Assembly (NCBI GenBank): GCA_905371595.1 | Contig: CAJPLU010000005.1 | Location: 1 to 33,129 of the forward strand | Source: Candidatus Saccharimonadota bacterium | GTDB taxonomy: Bacteria; Patescibacteriota; Saccharimonadia; Saccharimonadales; Saccharimonadaceae | DNA: 33,129 bases | Direction of reading: 5' to 3' | Shown: one piece after another, positions 23,387 to 32,025 of the stretch | Layout: every line of letters starts with the position of its first letter | Numbering within the stretch: the first letter of the stretch is position 1 | The notes under the pieces: generated by a model | Database searches by the model: none | What the model was told of the DNA's origin: nothing | The model's input: only the letters and a program-made list of their open reading frames with translations | Made by a program: the position numbers and the translations under genes

Positions 23387-23893
23387 CTAGCGAGTAAAGC
23401 GCTCGCTAGTTCGATGATAGCTATATAACTCATCATCGCTAAACCAATGCGATATTTCTTCTGCGGCTTCCTCGATGTTACCGCTAGCATGAATTAGATT
23501 AGGTACTCCCTTGCCTTCGCTATCAGCATATTGGAAGCTCATGTGCGAAAAGTCGCCGCGAATGGTACCAGGGGCAGCACTCTTTGGTTCTGTCGCGCCG
23601 ACAAGTTTGCGAACCAGATCAACTGCTTCGACACCCTCAAGCACCATCGCGATAACCGGCCCCTGAACCATCATTTCTAACGTAACGTCAAACTTTTCTT
23701 TGCCGCGGCGAGTGATCATTTTGCCAATTTCTTCGTAGTGGCGGTAGTAGTGCTGCTTGTCGGGCGCAATCATTTTAGTAGCGACTATTTTCAGTCCAAC
23801 CTGCTCGAAACGCGTCAGAATACGCCCAACTAAGCCCCGCTGCACCGAATCCGGCTTAAAGACAATTAGTGTTTTTTCTACATCACCCATCAT
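23387..23893 (-). CDS. ndk: Nucleoside diphosphate kinase
   Basis: Balances NTP pools by transferring phosphate from ATP through a phospho-histidine. The protein has 168 residues, longer than the usual 130-150 by a C-terminal tail. EKTLIVFKPDSVQRGLVGRI opens the fold; the catalytic His is in NLIHASG near residue 131; the substrate loop has GTIRGDF. The tail after EEISHWFSDDELY is typical. The ribosome-binding site AGGAGG lies close upstream; the ATG at 23893 and the next at 23890 are both possible. TGATATAAT (23928-23936) is the promoter. Confidence 0.95.
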   Translation of the reverse strand: MMGDVEKTLIVFKPDSVQRGLVGRILTRFEQVGLKIVATKMIAPDKQHYYRHYEEIGKMITRRGKEKFDVTLEMMVQGPVIAMVLEGVEAVDLVRKLVGATEPKSAAPGTIRGDFSHMSFQYADSEGKGVPNLIHASGNIEEAAEEISHWFSDDELYSYHRTSERFTR

Positions 23894-23991
23894 TTATACC
23901 TCCTATTTATACAGTTGCTTTACCGCTATTATATCAGATATATCTAAGTTATTTACTATAAATATTTTGAATAACTTTTTTGTTCGATATA

Positions 23992-24020
23992 TTGTTTATC
24001 TACCCTTAACGACGTACAAT
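23992..24020 (+). promoter_or_regulatory. Promoter of the Xer recombinase gene
   Basis: TTGTTT (23992-23997), 17 bp, TACAAT (24015-24020). The ATG follows after 6 nt, so a leaderless mRNA is predicted. Confidence 0.6.
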
Positions 24021-24026
24021 GTTCTT

Positions 24027-24950
24027 ATGGATATGTCAGAGCTGATTGAAGATTTCATGGAGTATCTCCAAATTGAACGCGGACGATCAATCAAGACTAG
24101 CGAGGCGTATCGCCACTATCTAGAGCGTTTTCTAGAATTCGCTGGGTTCGACTTAAAGGTTGATGACATCCGCCCAGAGCTGGTCAGAAAATATCGCTTA
24201 TGGCTCAATCGCTATCAGACAGATCGCGGCGGCACTTTATCGCTTATTACTCAGAATTATCACCTCATTGCCCTGCGAGGTTTCCTGGATTACCTAAGTA
24301 AGCGCGATATCAAAAGTATGGCGCCGAACAAAATAGAATTGCCGAGAGTTCACCGCAAACAAGTCACTTTTTTGTACAGCGACGAGGTGCAGCGTATGCT
24401 TGATGTAGTACCTAATGATGATAGTTTGCCAGCACTTCGCGATAGAGCCATTCTCGAACTTCTCTTCTCTAGCGGACTGCGCGTATCGGAACTCGTTGGG
24501 CTTAATAAAGATCACGTCAATATGCAGCGCCGCGAGTTTACTGTCCGCGGTAAAGGACAGAAGGACCGCCCGGTTTTTATCAGCAAACGGGCAGCTGAAC
24601 GCGTCCAGGATTACTTATCGGCGCGAACCGATTCTTTACAACCTCTATTCCTGAGCTATAGCCGCAATAGCGGCACGACTAGCACTTCTGGCGATTATCG
24701 GCGGCTATCGCAGCGCAGCATTCAGCGAATCATCGAAAAATACGCTAAGCTAGCTGGCATCACCAAACACGTCAGTCCGCACACTATGCGGCATAGCTTT
24801 GCGACCGATTTGCTAATGAACGGCGCCGATATCAGAAGCGTACAAAGTATGCTCGGACACAGCAGTATCGCTACCACTCAAGTATATACCCATGTAACCG
24901 ACCAGCATCTCAAAGACATTTACGAGCAATTTCACACCGACACTGAATAA
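24027..24950 (+). CDS. Tyrosine recombinase of the XerC/XerD type
   Basis: A 307-residue site-specific recombinase; size and layout fit chromosome-dimer resolution. The SAM-like core-binding domain covers about 5-95 (LIEDFMEYLQIERGRSIKTS). The catalytic domain has Arg in SSGLRVSELVGL, Lys in GKGQKDRPV, HTMRHSFATDLL (His-x-x-Arg), LGHSSIATTQVYTHV (His and the nucleophile Tyr): all catalytic residues are present. The start at 24027 fits the family; the frame stays open to 23757 but that part overlaps ndk antisense. There is no ribosome-binding site. Because no phage or mobile genes flank it, a housekeeping Xer is more likely than an integrase. Confidence 0.92.
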   Translation: MDMSELIEDFMEYLQIERGRSIKTSEAYRHYLERFLEFAGFDLKVDDIRPELVRKYRLWLNRYQTDRGGTLSLITQNYHLIALRGFLDYLSKRDIKSMAPNKIELPRVHRKQVTFLYSDEVQRMLDVVPNDDSLPALRDRAILELLFSSGLRVSELVGLNKDHVNMQRREFTVRGKGQKDRPVFISKRAAERVQDYLSARTDSLQPLFLSYSRNSGTTSTSGDYRRLSQRSIQRIIEKYAKLAGITKHVSPHTMRHSFATDLLMNGADIRSVQSMLGHSSIATTQVYTHVTDQHLKDIYEQFHTDTE

Positions 24951-24985
24951 ATTTTTTATTCAATTATCTCTATTGTTCTACGGTT

Positions 24986-26140
24986 TTACTGCTCTTCTGG
25001 AATAACTTTGCATGTTAATGCCGAAGGTACCCCTTGATTAGTTACCGAGAAGTCTTTACAAAGACTGCCCGTAATATCAACTGCATATTCAGGATAATTG
25101 ATATTGCTAGACGAGCTAATCCGGCTAGATACGCGACGATATACATCACCGGCTCGGCCAGTTGAATCGACTTTTGGCTGCACGCCGTCAAATTTAATCG
25201 TACCATCGCCGATATTATCAAACGATAATCTAACGTCAGTGTCGTTATAAATACTGGTGATTCGCAAAAAAGCCATTGGATTGCCAGCAACAAGATTGCG
25301 CGGCAATGTGACATAGGCCGAACAAGCATATTGATGATTATCAAAAGCTTCCGCTGAACACGTAATTGGTGAGACGCCTGCTATCGCGTTTGTAGCGCTA
25401 CCAGCAGCACGAACCGATTGTGGCGCCACCGCATTAAACGCAGTACTATCTAACAAATTTCTCGGCGCGCGAATACCAGACGGACGCAAGAAGGCAGTCG
25501 AGACAATTGAGCTATCAAAACTTTGTTGCCCATTAACTGTCGTGCTCTCTGGAACAACCGCTTGAATACGCAATAGCGCTGGCGCATCAGCCGGCCATTC
25601 CACGCGTTTTGGTAAAGTGTCGCCGCCATCAGCAGACGATATTGTCGACACCTTATCATTTTTCATCATCCATTGAAGCCTAATCATAGAGGTATCTTTG
25701 TTGACGCGCAGCGGTACAACGCGCGAGCTGCCCTCCTTGAGACTATACACCACATCGCTTGTTTGCGAATCAATCAATACACAAGTATAAGCCTGTCCGC
25801 TAATGTATTGTAAGCTAGTACCACTCTTGATAGTGATAGCAGTATTACTTATGCTACTAATTATGCCAGCATCTTGTATTGTACTGCAACGTTTAGCAGC
25901 AATCGCCTTGCAAGCAGCGCTAGCCGAGCCGCCGCGCTGGCAAGCCATAATCGCCCGCTTGCCATCCTCGACGCCCGCCACCGCGGATTCGTAGGCGGTG
26001 CGCGACAAGTTATTATTGGAAGCGCGCGATTCTTCTTGAACCATGATGCGAATAAAGCCAGTTGATACTACCATTAATAATATGGCTGTAAACATTACAA
26101 CAATAATTGAAACTAGGCCGGATTGCTTGGAATGCGTCAT
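24986..26140 (-). CDS. PilX-like pilus assembly protein
   Basis: A 384-residue protein with one N-terminal membrane segment (about 8-30, SGLVSIIVVMFTAILLM) followed by EESRASNNNLSRTAYESAVAGVEDGKRA, which matches the PilX N-terminal pattern of helix with Ala-rich coil. The classical prepilin GFTxxE is absent. The C-terminal 300 residues are beta-rich and contain six or more Cys, likely exported. Its start overlaps the stop of the preceding pilin gene (ATGA), so it is the last gene of the minor pilin operon. PilX-type proteins assist pilus assembly at the tip; this is known for the family, not shown here. Confidence 0.7.
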   Translation of the reverse strand: MTHSKQSGLVSIIVVMFTAILLMVVSTGFIRIMVQEESRASNNNLSRTAYESAVAGVEDGKRAIMACQRGGSASAACKAIAAKRCSTIQDAGIISSISNTAITIKSGTSLQYISGQAYTCVLIDSQTSDVVYSLKEGSSRVVPLRVNKDTSMIRLQWMMKNDKVSTISSADGGDTLPKRVEWPADAPALLRIQAVVPESTTVNGQQSFDSSIVSTAFLRPSGIRAPRNLLDSTAFNAVAPQSVRAAGSATNAIAGVSPITCSAEAFDNHQYACSAYVTLPRNLVAGNPMAFLRITSIYNDTDVRLSFDNIGDGTIKFDGVQPKVDSTGRAGDVYRRVSSRISSSSNINYPEYAVDITGSLCKDFSVTNQGVPSALTCKVIPEEQ

Positions 26141-26868
26141 GATGCCCTCTCTGTAATTATAGTTTCCGCAAACTGATTAATCGCGCAAAAAGTATAGTTA
26201 TTGGTTTCTTCAGACTGCGCCAAGCACTGCGCATCGCTAGAATTAATTATGCCGTTACGATAAGTGTCCTCTTCATAAGTACCAAGCGTATAACCAATCG
26301 TATAGCCAGCTCGGCTATTACTATCGACAAATAGATCGGTCAAAGAAATATTGTGAATCGCTAGACCGGTATCTTTATCGCCTAGTACTTCTACGGCATT
26401 CATCGGAGCACCCTTAGTAATCACTTTTGGGTATTGCCCTCTCGTCGCCTTGCATAGAGAGCCATCCGGGTCAGCCACGCGGGCAAAAACGATTTTGCTG
26501 TGGCTAGGATCATCGTCGTAAACCACGCCAGCACTAGCGTCCCTTGACCTCAAGTTATCTGGCGTATTCCAAACATAAGTATACGAGCCAAAACACAATC
26601 GGCCCAAACCACCAGTACCGCTATCGCTAGGAGCCACCTGAACGATATCTCGACCCTTTGCCGACAAGCCATCACGCTTTATCATATCGCCAACCTCGCG
26701 GCCAGCAGAATTAATCGTTTTAATCGTGATACCTTTGTGATACATGTTCATCAGCTGTATTGTAGTAGTTGCCACTGCCACCAAAAGTATCGCCACCCCA
26801 GTCATAGCTAAAAGCAATTCTACTAGAGTAAAGCCCTGTATCTGATTTGTATTCTTATTACTTGTCAT
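26137..26868 (-). CDS. Minor prepilin (GFTLVELL)
   Basis: A 243-residue type IV pilin-like protein. The leader peptide ends at Gly 13 (QIQGFTLVELLLAMTGVAIL), with Phe+1 and Glu+5, followed by the hydrophobic alpha-1 helix. PilD cleavage after the Gly is expected. The C-terminal part has several Cys (DAQCLAQSEE, NYTFCAIN). It overlaps the gene upstream by 11 nt and the gene downstream by 4 nt; GAGGATAT precedes the ATG. Confidence 0.85.
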   Translation of the reverse strand: MTSNKNTNQIQGFTLVELLLAMTGVAILLVAVATTTIQLMNMYHKGITIKTINSAGREVGDMIKRDGLSAKGRDIVQVAPSDSGTGGLGRLCFGSYTYVWNTPDNLRSRDASAGVVYDDDPSHSKIVFARVADPDGSLCKATRGQYPKVITKGAPMNAVEVLGDKDTGLAIHNISLTDLFVDSNSRAGYTIGYTLGTYEEDTYRNGIINSSDAQCLAQSEETNNYTFCAINQFAETIITERAS

Positions 26869-27445
26869 ATATCCTCGTCACCGTTCCTATAGTTAACGGC
26901 GCTGCCGCGCCAACACTATCCCAGCAAGCATTCACATACACATCGTAAGCTTTAGCAGTATTTACGCCTGAGTTCTGCTCGGCTCGAACAATTTGGGCAA
27001 AAATACCGTATGTTTTAGCGTTAATTAAATCAACATTAGCGTAAACTGAAGGCGGCGAATATGTCGTGTTCAAAACGCGCACCGGCAGAACTGTATCATT
27101 CTTTTGATCAACCGACATAAAAAAGGCATTTGTGCCAGTGGCTAAATCAACACGGCCGCCAGGCGCAGGGCAGCCATCTGAGCTGGCACTCACAACATCA
27201 AGTGGATTATTGACCAAAAATTTGCTGCTAGTTAACTCCGCCCACTGCGCAGGATTAGTATCTTTAACATATCTAATAAGGGACACTTGAGCGTCAAGTT
27301 GCTGGCGGACAAGCGTAATCTCAAGCGAACGCTGGGCAATCTGCGTACCGCGATTCATAACTATGTAAGTTCCTACGGTCAACAAGCTGAATACCACGAA
27401 ACTAAACATTACCTCAATAATGGTGTCACCGCGACTATAACGCAT
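26858..27445 (-). CDS. Minor prepilin (GDTIIEV)
   Basis: A 195-residue pilin-like protein. The leader is very short: MRYSRG then DTIIEVMFSFVVFSLL, with Glu at +5 but Asp instead of Phe at +1. The alpha-1 helix is followed by a helix with TQIAQRSLEITLVRQQLDAQ and a globular part with two Cys. It begins directly after the stop of the preceding pilin gene (TAG-ATG). Asp at +1 is unusual. Confidence 0.8.
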   Translation of the reverse strand: MRYSRGDTIIEVMFSFVVFSLLTVGTYIVMNRGTQIAQRSLEITLVRQQLDAQVSLIRYVKDTNPAQWAELTSSKFLVNNPLDVVSASSDGCPAPGGRVDLATGTNAFFMSVDQKNDTVLPVRVLNTTYSPPSVYANVDLINAKTYGIFAQIVRAEQNSGVNTAKAYDVYVNACWDSVGAAAPLTIGTVTRIYDK

Positions 27446-28216
27446 CTAGCAGCCCTCCACGACAACTTGTACCGAGCTCTCTAATGCTGCATCGCGGTCA
27501 ATCCGCACGCCTAACCGCGCGCCAGTTAGCCAGCCGCTAGGGTCAACACAAAGCCTCGCCTGATTTAACCCGCCTGCCGTTATCGTGTCGCTAACGCTTG
27601 TCTTGTTAGAAAAGTACGTGTGGATAACACCGCTGACTGGCGACCGTACGATGGCGATCGAGATTATTCGATCAGTTTTACTCTCATCAATTCGAGTATC
27701 CCAGCCAAGCGCATAATTATCAACAGAGTGGCCAGTATTTGAGGTGGTTAGCAGCGCCGACTTAGTAGCCGACAACGCGCTCCTATCGGCTGCCCTCTGC
27801 AAAAAATCGTAATCGCCTTGCGATAATAAAGCCTTGTTCATTTGGTCTTCGTTTTCTGTCGCTATATACAGCGGCCGTGCTGTAAAGTTAACGCCATCAA
27901 CCGACGATATAAAACGTCCAACAATCATGCACACGCGGCTAGTGCCTGCCAATACTGTACTGCTATCGCTAACGACTATCCGGTCTTTATCAGCATTAAG
28001 CCCGCACTCATTGTGATTTTCTGTGTCATTTTGAACATTCACGGTTTTGTCATATTGGCCTTGGATAAAATCGGCAAACGAGTCAACAGCATCACGATAA
28101 CGCTGAGCGCCAATAGTACCGCCAACTGTCGCCAATATACCAGCAGCCAACACCCCCGAAACAGCCAGGAACAACATTACCTCGATAATTGTGAAGCCCC
28201 CCGACAACTTATTCAT
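27446..28216 (-). CDS. Minor prepilin (GFTIIEV), first gene of the operon
   Basis: A 256-residue pilin-like protein: MNKLSGGFTIIEVMLFLAVS, with the PilD cleavage site after Gly 7, Phe+1, Glu+5, followed by a hydrophobic helix and a large globular domain. It ends in a Cys (VVVEGC), which together with LCVDPSG may form the pilin disulfide. No ribosome-binding site exists; TGCTAAAAT (28223-28231) ends exactly 6 nt before the ATG, so the mRNA of the operon 28216-24986 should be leaderless. Confidence 0.85.
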   Translation of the reverse strand: MNKLSGGFTIIEVMLFLAVSGVLAAGILATVGGTIGAQRYRDAVDSFADFIQGQYDKTVNVQNDTENHNECGLNADKDRIVVSDSSTVLAGTSRVCMIVGRFISSVDGVNFTARPLYIATENEDQMNKALLSQGDYDFLQRAADRSALSATKSALLTTSNTGHSVDNYALGWDTRIDESKTDRIISIAIVRSPVSGVIHTYFSNKTSVSDTITAGGLNQARLCVDPSGWLTGARLGVRIDRDAALESSVQVVVEGC

Positions 28217-28251
28217 ATCACTATTTTAGCATAAGCATCATAACATTGATA

Positions 28252-29124
28252 CTAGAAAAACGATGCAATCACTAGCCAGTCCATAATTCGCGCACCAACA
28301 AAAAACGAAATAAACGATCCTAAGGCCAACAACGGGCCAAAAGCAATCTCGCTATTAGCTTTGAGTTTCTTGCTAGCAAGTCCTGGAATCACCAAGACGC
28401 AGCCAATTAAGTTAGCTAGAAACAGCCCAACAAAAGCCGTCTGCCACGAAGCCAATATCAACCCCAAGCCAACACCTAATTTCACGTCGCCTAGACCAAT
28501 CCACTTACCTTTCGATATCAAGTAGAGCACGCCATAAACACCCGACATAATTATTAGCGCTATTGCCAAACTATATAATTTAACGTCATTAACTATAAAA
28601 TAACGCAACACTACAAAGACTAGCGAGACCAGGCCATACGAAACAGTAAGAAAGTCTGGCAGAATTCGCCACTTGATATCGTAAGCGACCAACATGATTA
28701 GAGCTACCAACGATACACACCAAACAACAAACAATGCCCACTGCAACCCCGCCAGGTGCCATGGCCAGACCAAGAACGACACCATAAATGCCACCGCGAG
28801 AGATAATTCCATCAACGGCTCAAAGCAGCCAATGCGCTTACCACAATATCGGCAACGACCACACGTCGATAGCCAGCTGATTAACGGAATCAAATCGCGT
28901 AAACCGAGTTGGCGCCCGCAACTCAAGCAGCGCGAGCGGTCTTGCTGCTTCTTGCCCTTCAGGAGCGGCGATAATTTTTTGTATTCGGCCTTGTTATACG
29001 ATTCGCCGGCCTTTTTGTCAGCAACAAGTTGGCGAGCTCGCAGCCGCCAGACTTGCGCTCCGGCAAAGCTGCCAAGCACCAGCCCGAATACCCCGCACAC
29101 TATAGCAATTGATATAACTATCAT
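28252..29124 (-). CDS. pilD: Prepilin peptidase
   Basis: A membrane aspartyl protease that cleaves, and often N-methylates, type IV prepilins. It has 290 residues and about seven to eight membrane segments. Two Cys pairs of the cytoplasmic zinc loop are visible (CLSCGRQ and CGRCRYCGKR). Catalytic Asp residues are in VAYDIKWRILPD and in GLGDVKLGVGLG. The gene lies between the major pilin and the minor pilin operon. It has no ribosome-binding site; TATACT (29136-29131) ends 6 nt before the ATG, predicting a leaderless mRNA. Confidence 0.93.
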   Translation of the reverse strand: MIVISIAIVCGVFGLVLGSFAGAQVWRLRARQLVADKKAGESYNKAEYKKLSPLLKGKKQQDRSRCLSCGRQLGLRDLIPLISWLSTCGRCRYCGKRIGCFEPLMELSLAVAFMVSFLVWPWHLAGLQWALFVVWCVSLVALIMLVAYDIKWRILPDFLTVSYGLVSLVFVVLRYFIVNDVKLYSLAIALIIMSGVYGVLYLISKGKWIGLGDVKLGVGLGLILASWQTAFVGLFLANLIGCVLVIPGLASKKLKANSEIAFGPLLALGSFISFFVGARIMDWLVIASFF

Positions 29125-29135
29125 ACGTCTAGTAT

Positions 29136-29171
29136 AGCAAAAAGGTTACGCTTTTGCGCAACCTTTTTGCT
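29136..29171 (-). terminator. Terminator of the major pilin gene
   Basis: On the minus strand AGCAAAAAGGTTGCGC, loop AAAA, GCGTAACCTTTTTGCT: a 16-bp stem with one G-U pair. On the plus strand the same pair would be A-C, so the minus orientation is favoured. Its 3' base is the first of the pilD -10 box. Confidence 0.8.
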
Positions 29172-29197
29172 AATCTTAGCTAACTCTAAAGTTTTAG

Positions 29198-29656
29198 CTA
29201 CGCATCTAAGCAGTATGCTGCATTATTACCACTTTCTAGCTTAGTAATCGTTACGTATTGGCGGCGCGTCCCTTTGCTAAGTTTTTGAACACCCTCAGGT
29301 TGTGAGGCGTCGCATTTAGCCTCACTGATTACTATGATACTTGCGTCATCGACAGTCACTTTTTCAGTATACTGTCGTACTTCAATCTTTGTAATATCAG
29401 TATTATCAGAAACACCATTTACGAATCTCCGCAAAACACCAGAATCAACTGAAGTAGTGCCGCGATTACTACCAACTGCGCTATTGTAGGCAGCTGACAC
29501 GATACTAACATCGCTCTTGCGAGCTGTATCGCGCTGACTAGCCTGCAGCGCTGGCAACGCAATAAACACCATCAAGAAAATCAGTGCAGCAATCGCCAGT
29601 ACCAAAACGACCTCGATGATTGTAAAACCACGGTCTTTAATCTGTTGTTTTGTCAT
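29198..29656 (-). CDS. Major type IV pilin (probable)
   Basis: A 152-residue prepilin, the usual length of a major pilin. The leader MTKQQIKDRG is followed by FTIIEVVLVLAIAALIFLMV, with Phe+1 and Glu+5; QASQRDTARKSDVSIVSAAYNS continues the helix. Two Cys near the C-terminus (AKCDASQ and AAYCLDA) can form the D-region disulfide. It has its own strong promoter, a ribosome-binding site AAAGGTGG and its own terminator, unlike the other pilins; this independent expression is why I call it the major subunit. Subunit status is inference. Confidence 0.85.
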   Translation of the reverse strand: MTKQQIKDRGFTIIEVVLVLAIAALIFLMVFIALPALQASQRDTARKSDVSIVSAAYNSAVGSNRGTTSVDSGVLRRFVNGVSDNTDITKIEVRQYTEKVTVDDASIIVISEAKCDASQPEGVQKLSKGTRRQYVTITKLESGNNAAYCLDA

Positions 29657-29701
29657 AATTTAGTTCCACCTTTCCCTTTGAACTTATGCTCAACTGTACC
29701 C

Positions 29702-29730
29702 AGTATAACCTAGGTTTTTTCAGTTGTCTA
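29702..29730 (-). promoter_or_regulatory. Major pilin promoter
   Basis: On the minus strand TAGACA (29730-29725), 17 bp, TATACT (29707-29702). Near-consensus; expected start about 29695, giving a leader of about 40 nt. Confidence 0.7.
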
Positions 29731-29733
29731 GAC

Positions 29734-30939
29734 CTATCGTACGCTGCCGACTAGGCTGTAAATTGGGAATAATACCGCCCCAATCAACACGCCAGCGAAT
29801 ATAGCCAGAATTACCATCATAATCGGCTCAATCATTGTTGAAATCGCTTGAATTTCTTCGTCGAGTTCGTCCTCATAAGCTTGTGCTGTCTTGCCCATCA
29901 TCTCGTCAATCCTACCCGATTGCTCGCCGATTTTGATCATCTGCGGCACCATCGGCAAAATATAATCCTCTGTCTGCAAAGCAGCCGAAAGCGCTTTACC
30001 GCTCTGCACTTTGCCGGCAGCTCTAGTAATCTCTTCGGCTACAACAGCGTTATTAACACCCTCAGCGGCAATAGCCAGCATATCCAGCATCGGCACGCCA
30101 GTAACTAACAAGGTCTGTCCCATACGCGTAAACCGCGCCATATAAAGACGGCGGAACATACCTTTGAATGGCGGCATATTAAGCTTCAGATTGTCCAGCA
30201 AACGCGAACCCGCTTCGGTACGAACATATTGCCGCGCAAAAAAGATTGCTAGCGCTAATAAAATTAAGGTTAACCACCAAAAATTAATCACAAAATTAGA
30301 TATTCCGATTAAAATTGATGTCAAAACTGGCAAGGTCTTCTTCATATCAGAGTACAACTTGGCAACCTGCGGCACGATTGTTACCATCATAAATACGCCA
30401 ACCGCAACCATCACCGCTAGGACAATACCAGGATACACCATAGCGCCGCGAATTTTGCTGACCATTGCTGCATCTTTTTCTTGCTGGTCGGCAATCCGCT
30501 TTAGTGCATCATCAAGCGTACCCGATGCCTCGCCAGCGGTAACTAGCGCAATGAAAATTTTGTTAAATACTTCTGGATGTTTGCCAAAGGCCGAAGATAA
30601 TGTCTTACCGCCTTCAACGTCGGCAATGATTTCTTGGACGATCTCCTGCATTTTTTTGTTGGCAGTCTGTTCAAATACCGTATGCAGGCTTTGCGTCAAC
30701 GGTAATCCAGCACCGATCAACGTTGCCAACTGGCGCGAGAAAATGATCTTATCCTTGCTAGAAATTCGGTTGGTAAAGCGCGCTAGCCAGCCGCCCTCGA
30801 CTTCCTCCTTGATTGATAGCGGCATATAGCCCTGAGCAGTCAGCGCTTTAGCGGCTTCGCTCTCGGATTCAGCTTGAACCAGCGATTTGACAATGTTCCC
30901 CGTCGCTTTATCGCGTGCTTCGTAGGTAAACTTTTTCAT
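29734..30939 (-). CDS. pilC: Type IV pilus inner-membrane platform protein
   Basis: A 401-residue PilC/GspF protein that couples the ATPases to pilin insertion. The N-terminal domain begins MKKFTYEARDKATGNIVKS. Two T2SF domains follow (about 70-195 and 270-395), with FSRQLATLIGAGLPLTQSL and FTRMGQTLLVTGVPMLDML as the paired motifs, and membrane segments near 165-190, 215-240 and 370-395. Length is normal. It begins 3 nt after the pilT stop with AGGGGAT inside the pilT end, so it is coupled to pilT. Confidence 0.95.
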   Translation of the reverse strand: MKKFTYEARDKATGNIVKSLVQAESESEAAKALTAQGYMPLSIKEEVEGGWLARFTNRISSKDKIIFSRQLATLIGAGLPLTQSLHTVFEQTANKKMQEIVQEIIADVEGGKTLSSAFGKHPEVFNKIFIALVTAGEASGTLDDALKRIADQQEKDAAMVSKIRGAMVYPGIVLAVMVAVGVFMMVTIVPQVAKLYSDMKKTLPVLTSILIGISNFVINFWWLTLILLALAIFFARQYVRTEAGSRLLDNLKLNMPPFKGMFRRLYMARFTRMGQTLLVTGVPMLDMLAIAAEGVNNAVVAEEITRAAGKVQSGKALSAALQTEDYILPMVPQMIKIGEQSGRIDEMMGKTAQAYEDELDEEIQAISTMIEPIMMVILAIFAGVLIGAVLFPIYSLVGSVR

Positions 30940-30942
30940 TAA

Positions 30943-32013
30943 CTATCCCCTGATTAACCTTTCAAATTCGGTCAAGTCAACAGCGAATTCCCGCGCGCTA
31001 TCATAAGTAATCGTGCCGCTTTGGACCAACTGCACCAATGTGCGATCCATCGTCTGCATACCTTGGTCGGCACCGGTTTGAATAATCGCGTCAAGCTGAT
31101 GAGTCTTGCCTTCGCGGATAACATTACGAACAGCCGGATTAGCAATCAAAATTTCAGCCGATACCACCCGACCGCCGCCGATCGCTGGTACTAACCGCTG
31201 CGAGCAAATTGCCATCAAAATATTACTGAGCTGCGCGCGGATTTGCGGCTGCTGATGCGGCGGGAAGACATCAATCATACGATCGATTGATTGCGCCGCC
31301 GAGTTGGTGTGCAGCGTCGCAAACACCAAGTGACCGGTCTCGGCGATGGTAATTGCTGCCGAAATAGTCTCGAGGTCGCGCATCTCGCCGATGAGTACCA
31401 CGTCTGGGTCTTGGCGCAGGCTAGAGCGCAGTGCCGCTGAGAACGAATAGGTATCGTAATGAACTTCGCGCTGCACCACTACCGATTTTTTCGACTTATG
31501 CGTAAACTCAATCGGGTCTTCGATAGTAATGATGTGTTGCGATTTTTCAGAGTTGATCTTATCAACCAGCGCCGCCAGAGTAGTCGACTTGCCAGAGCCA
31601 GTCGGCCCAGTCACTAACACCAAACCGCGCGGGTAATCGGCAAAATTCATCACTACCGGCGGCATGCCGAGCTCAGTAACAGATTTAATTTCATTTGGAA
31701 TTAAGCGCAGCGCTGCTGCCAAATTACCGCGCTCATGGAAAGCATTAACCCGGAATCGTCCGAGCGTACCGAAAGCAAAGCTAAAGTCAAACTCTTTATC
31801 CTTAAGGAGGATCTGCTGTTGATCTTCGTCGAGGATTGCAAATACCAGCGACTCGACTTGCGCTTCATCGAGAGCATCAAAGCCAGCAATAGCTATCAAT
31901 GTGCCGTCAATCCGCAGCATCGGCGGCAAACCAACTTGAATATGCAAGTCGCTAGCTCGGCGCTTGATGACTTCCTCTAGTAAAACTTCAATCCGTAATT
32001 CTTGTTCTGGCAT
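30943..32013 (-). CDS. pilT: Type IV pilus retraction ATPase PilT
   Basis: A hexameric ATPase that drives pilus retraction, giving twitching movement and DNA uptake. It has 356 residues, the usual length. An N-terminal PAS-like domain (RASDLHIQVGLPPMLRIDG) leads to Walker A GPTGSGKST near residue 135, the Asp box TIEDPIEF near 161, Walker B DVVLIGEMRD near 198 and the His box HLVFATLHTNSA near 222. AIRNLIREGKTHQ-like VRNVIREGKTHQLD is PilT-specific. The ribosome-binding site AAGGAGGGG precedes the ATG; it starts 12 nt after the pilB stop. Confidence 0.95.
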   Translation of the reverse strand: MPEQELRIEVLLEEVIKRRASDLHIQVGLPPMLRIDGTLIAIAGFDALDEAQVESLVFAILDEDQQQILLKDKEFDFSFAFGTLGRFRVNAFHERGNLAAALRLIPNEIKSVTELGMPPVVMNFADYPRGLVLVTGPTGSGKSTTLAALVDKINSEKSQHIITIEDPIEFTHKSKKSVVVQREVHYDTYSFSAALRSSLRQDPDVVLIGEMRDLETISAAITIAETGHLVFATLHTNSAAQSIDRMIDVFPPHQQPQIRAQLSNILMAICSQRLVPAIGGGRVVSAEILIANPAVRNVIREGKTHQLDAIIQTGADQGMQTMDRTLVQLVQSGTITYDSAREFAVDLTEFERLIRG

Positions 32014-32025
32014 TGTCCCCTCCTT

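Noticed and set aside
23757..24026. 90-residue N-terminal extension of the Xer recombinase
   Set aside because: Antisense to ndk and not part of the family; the promoter places the start at 24027.
24951..24985. TGAATAAATTTTTTATTCA palindrome between convergent genes as terminator
   Set aside because: The stem is only A/T pairs and overlaps the stop codon of the recombinase gene; too weak to call.
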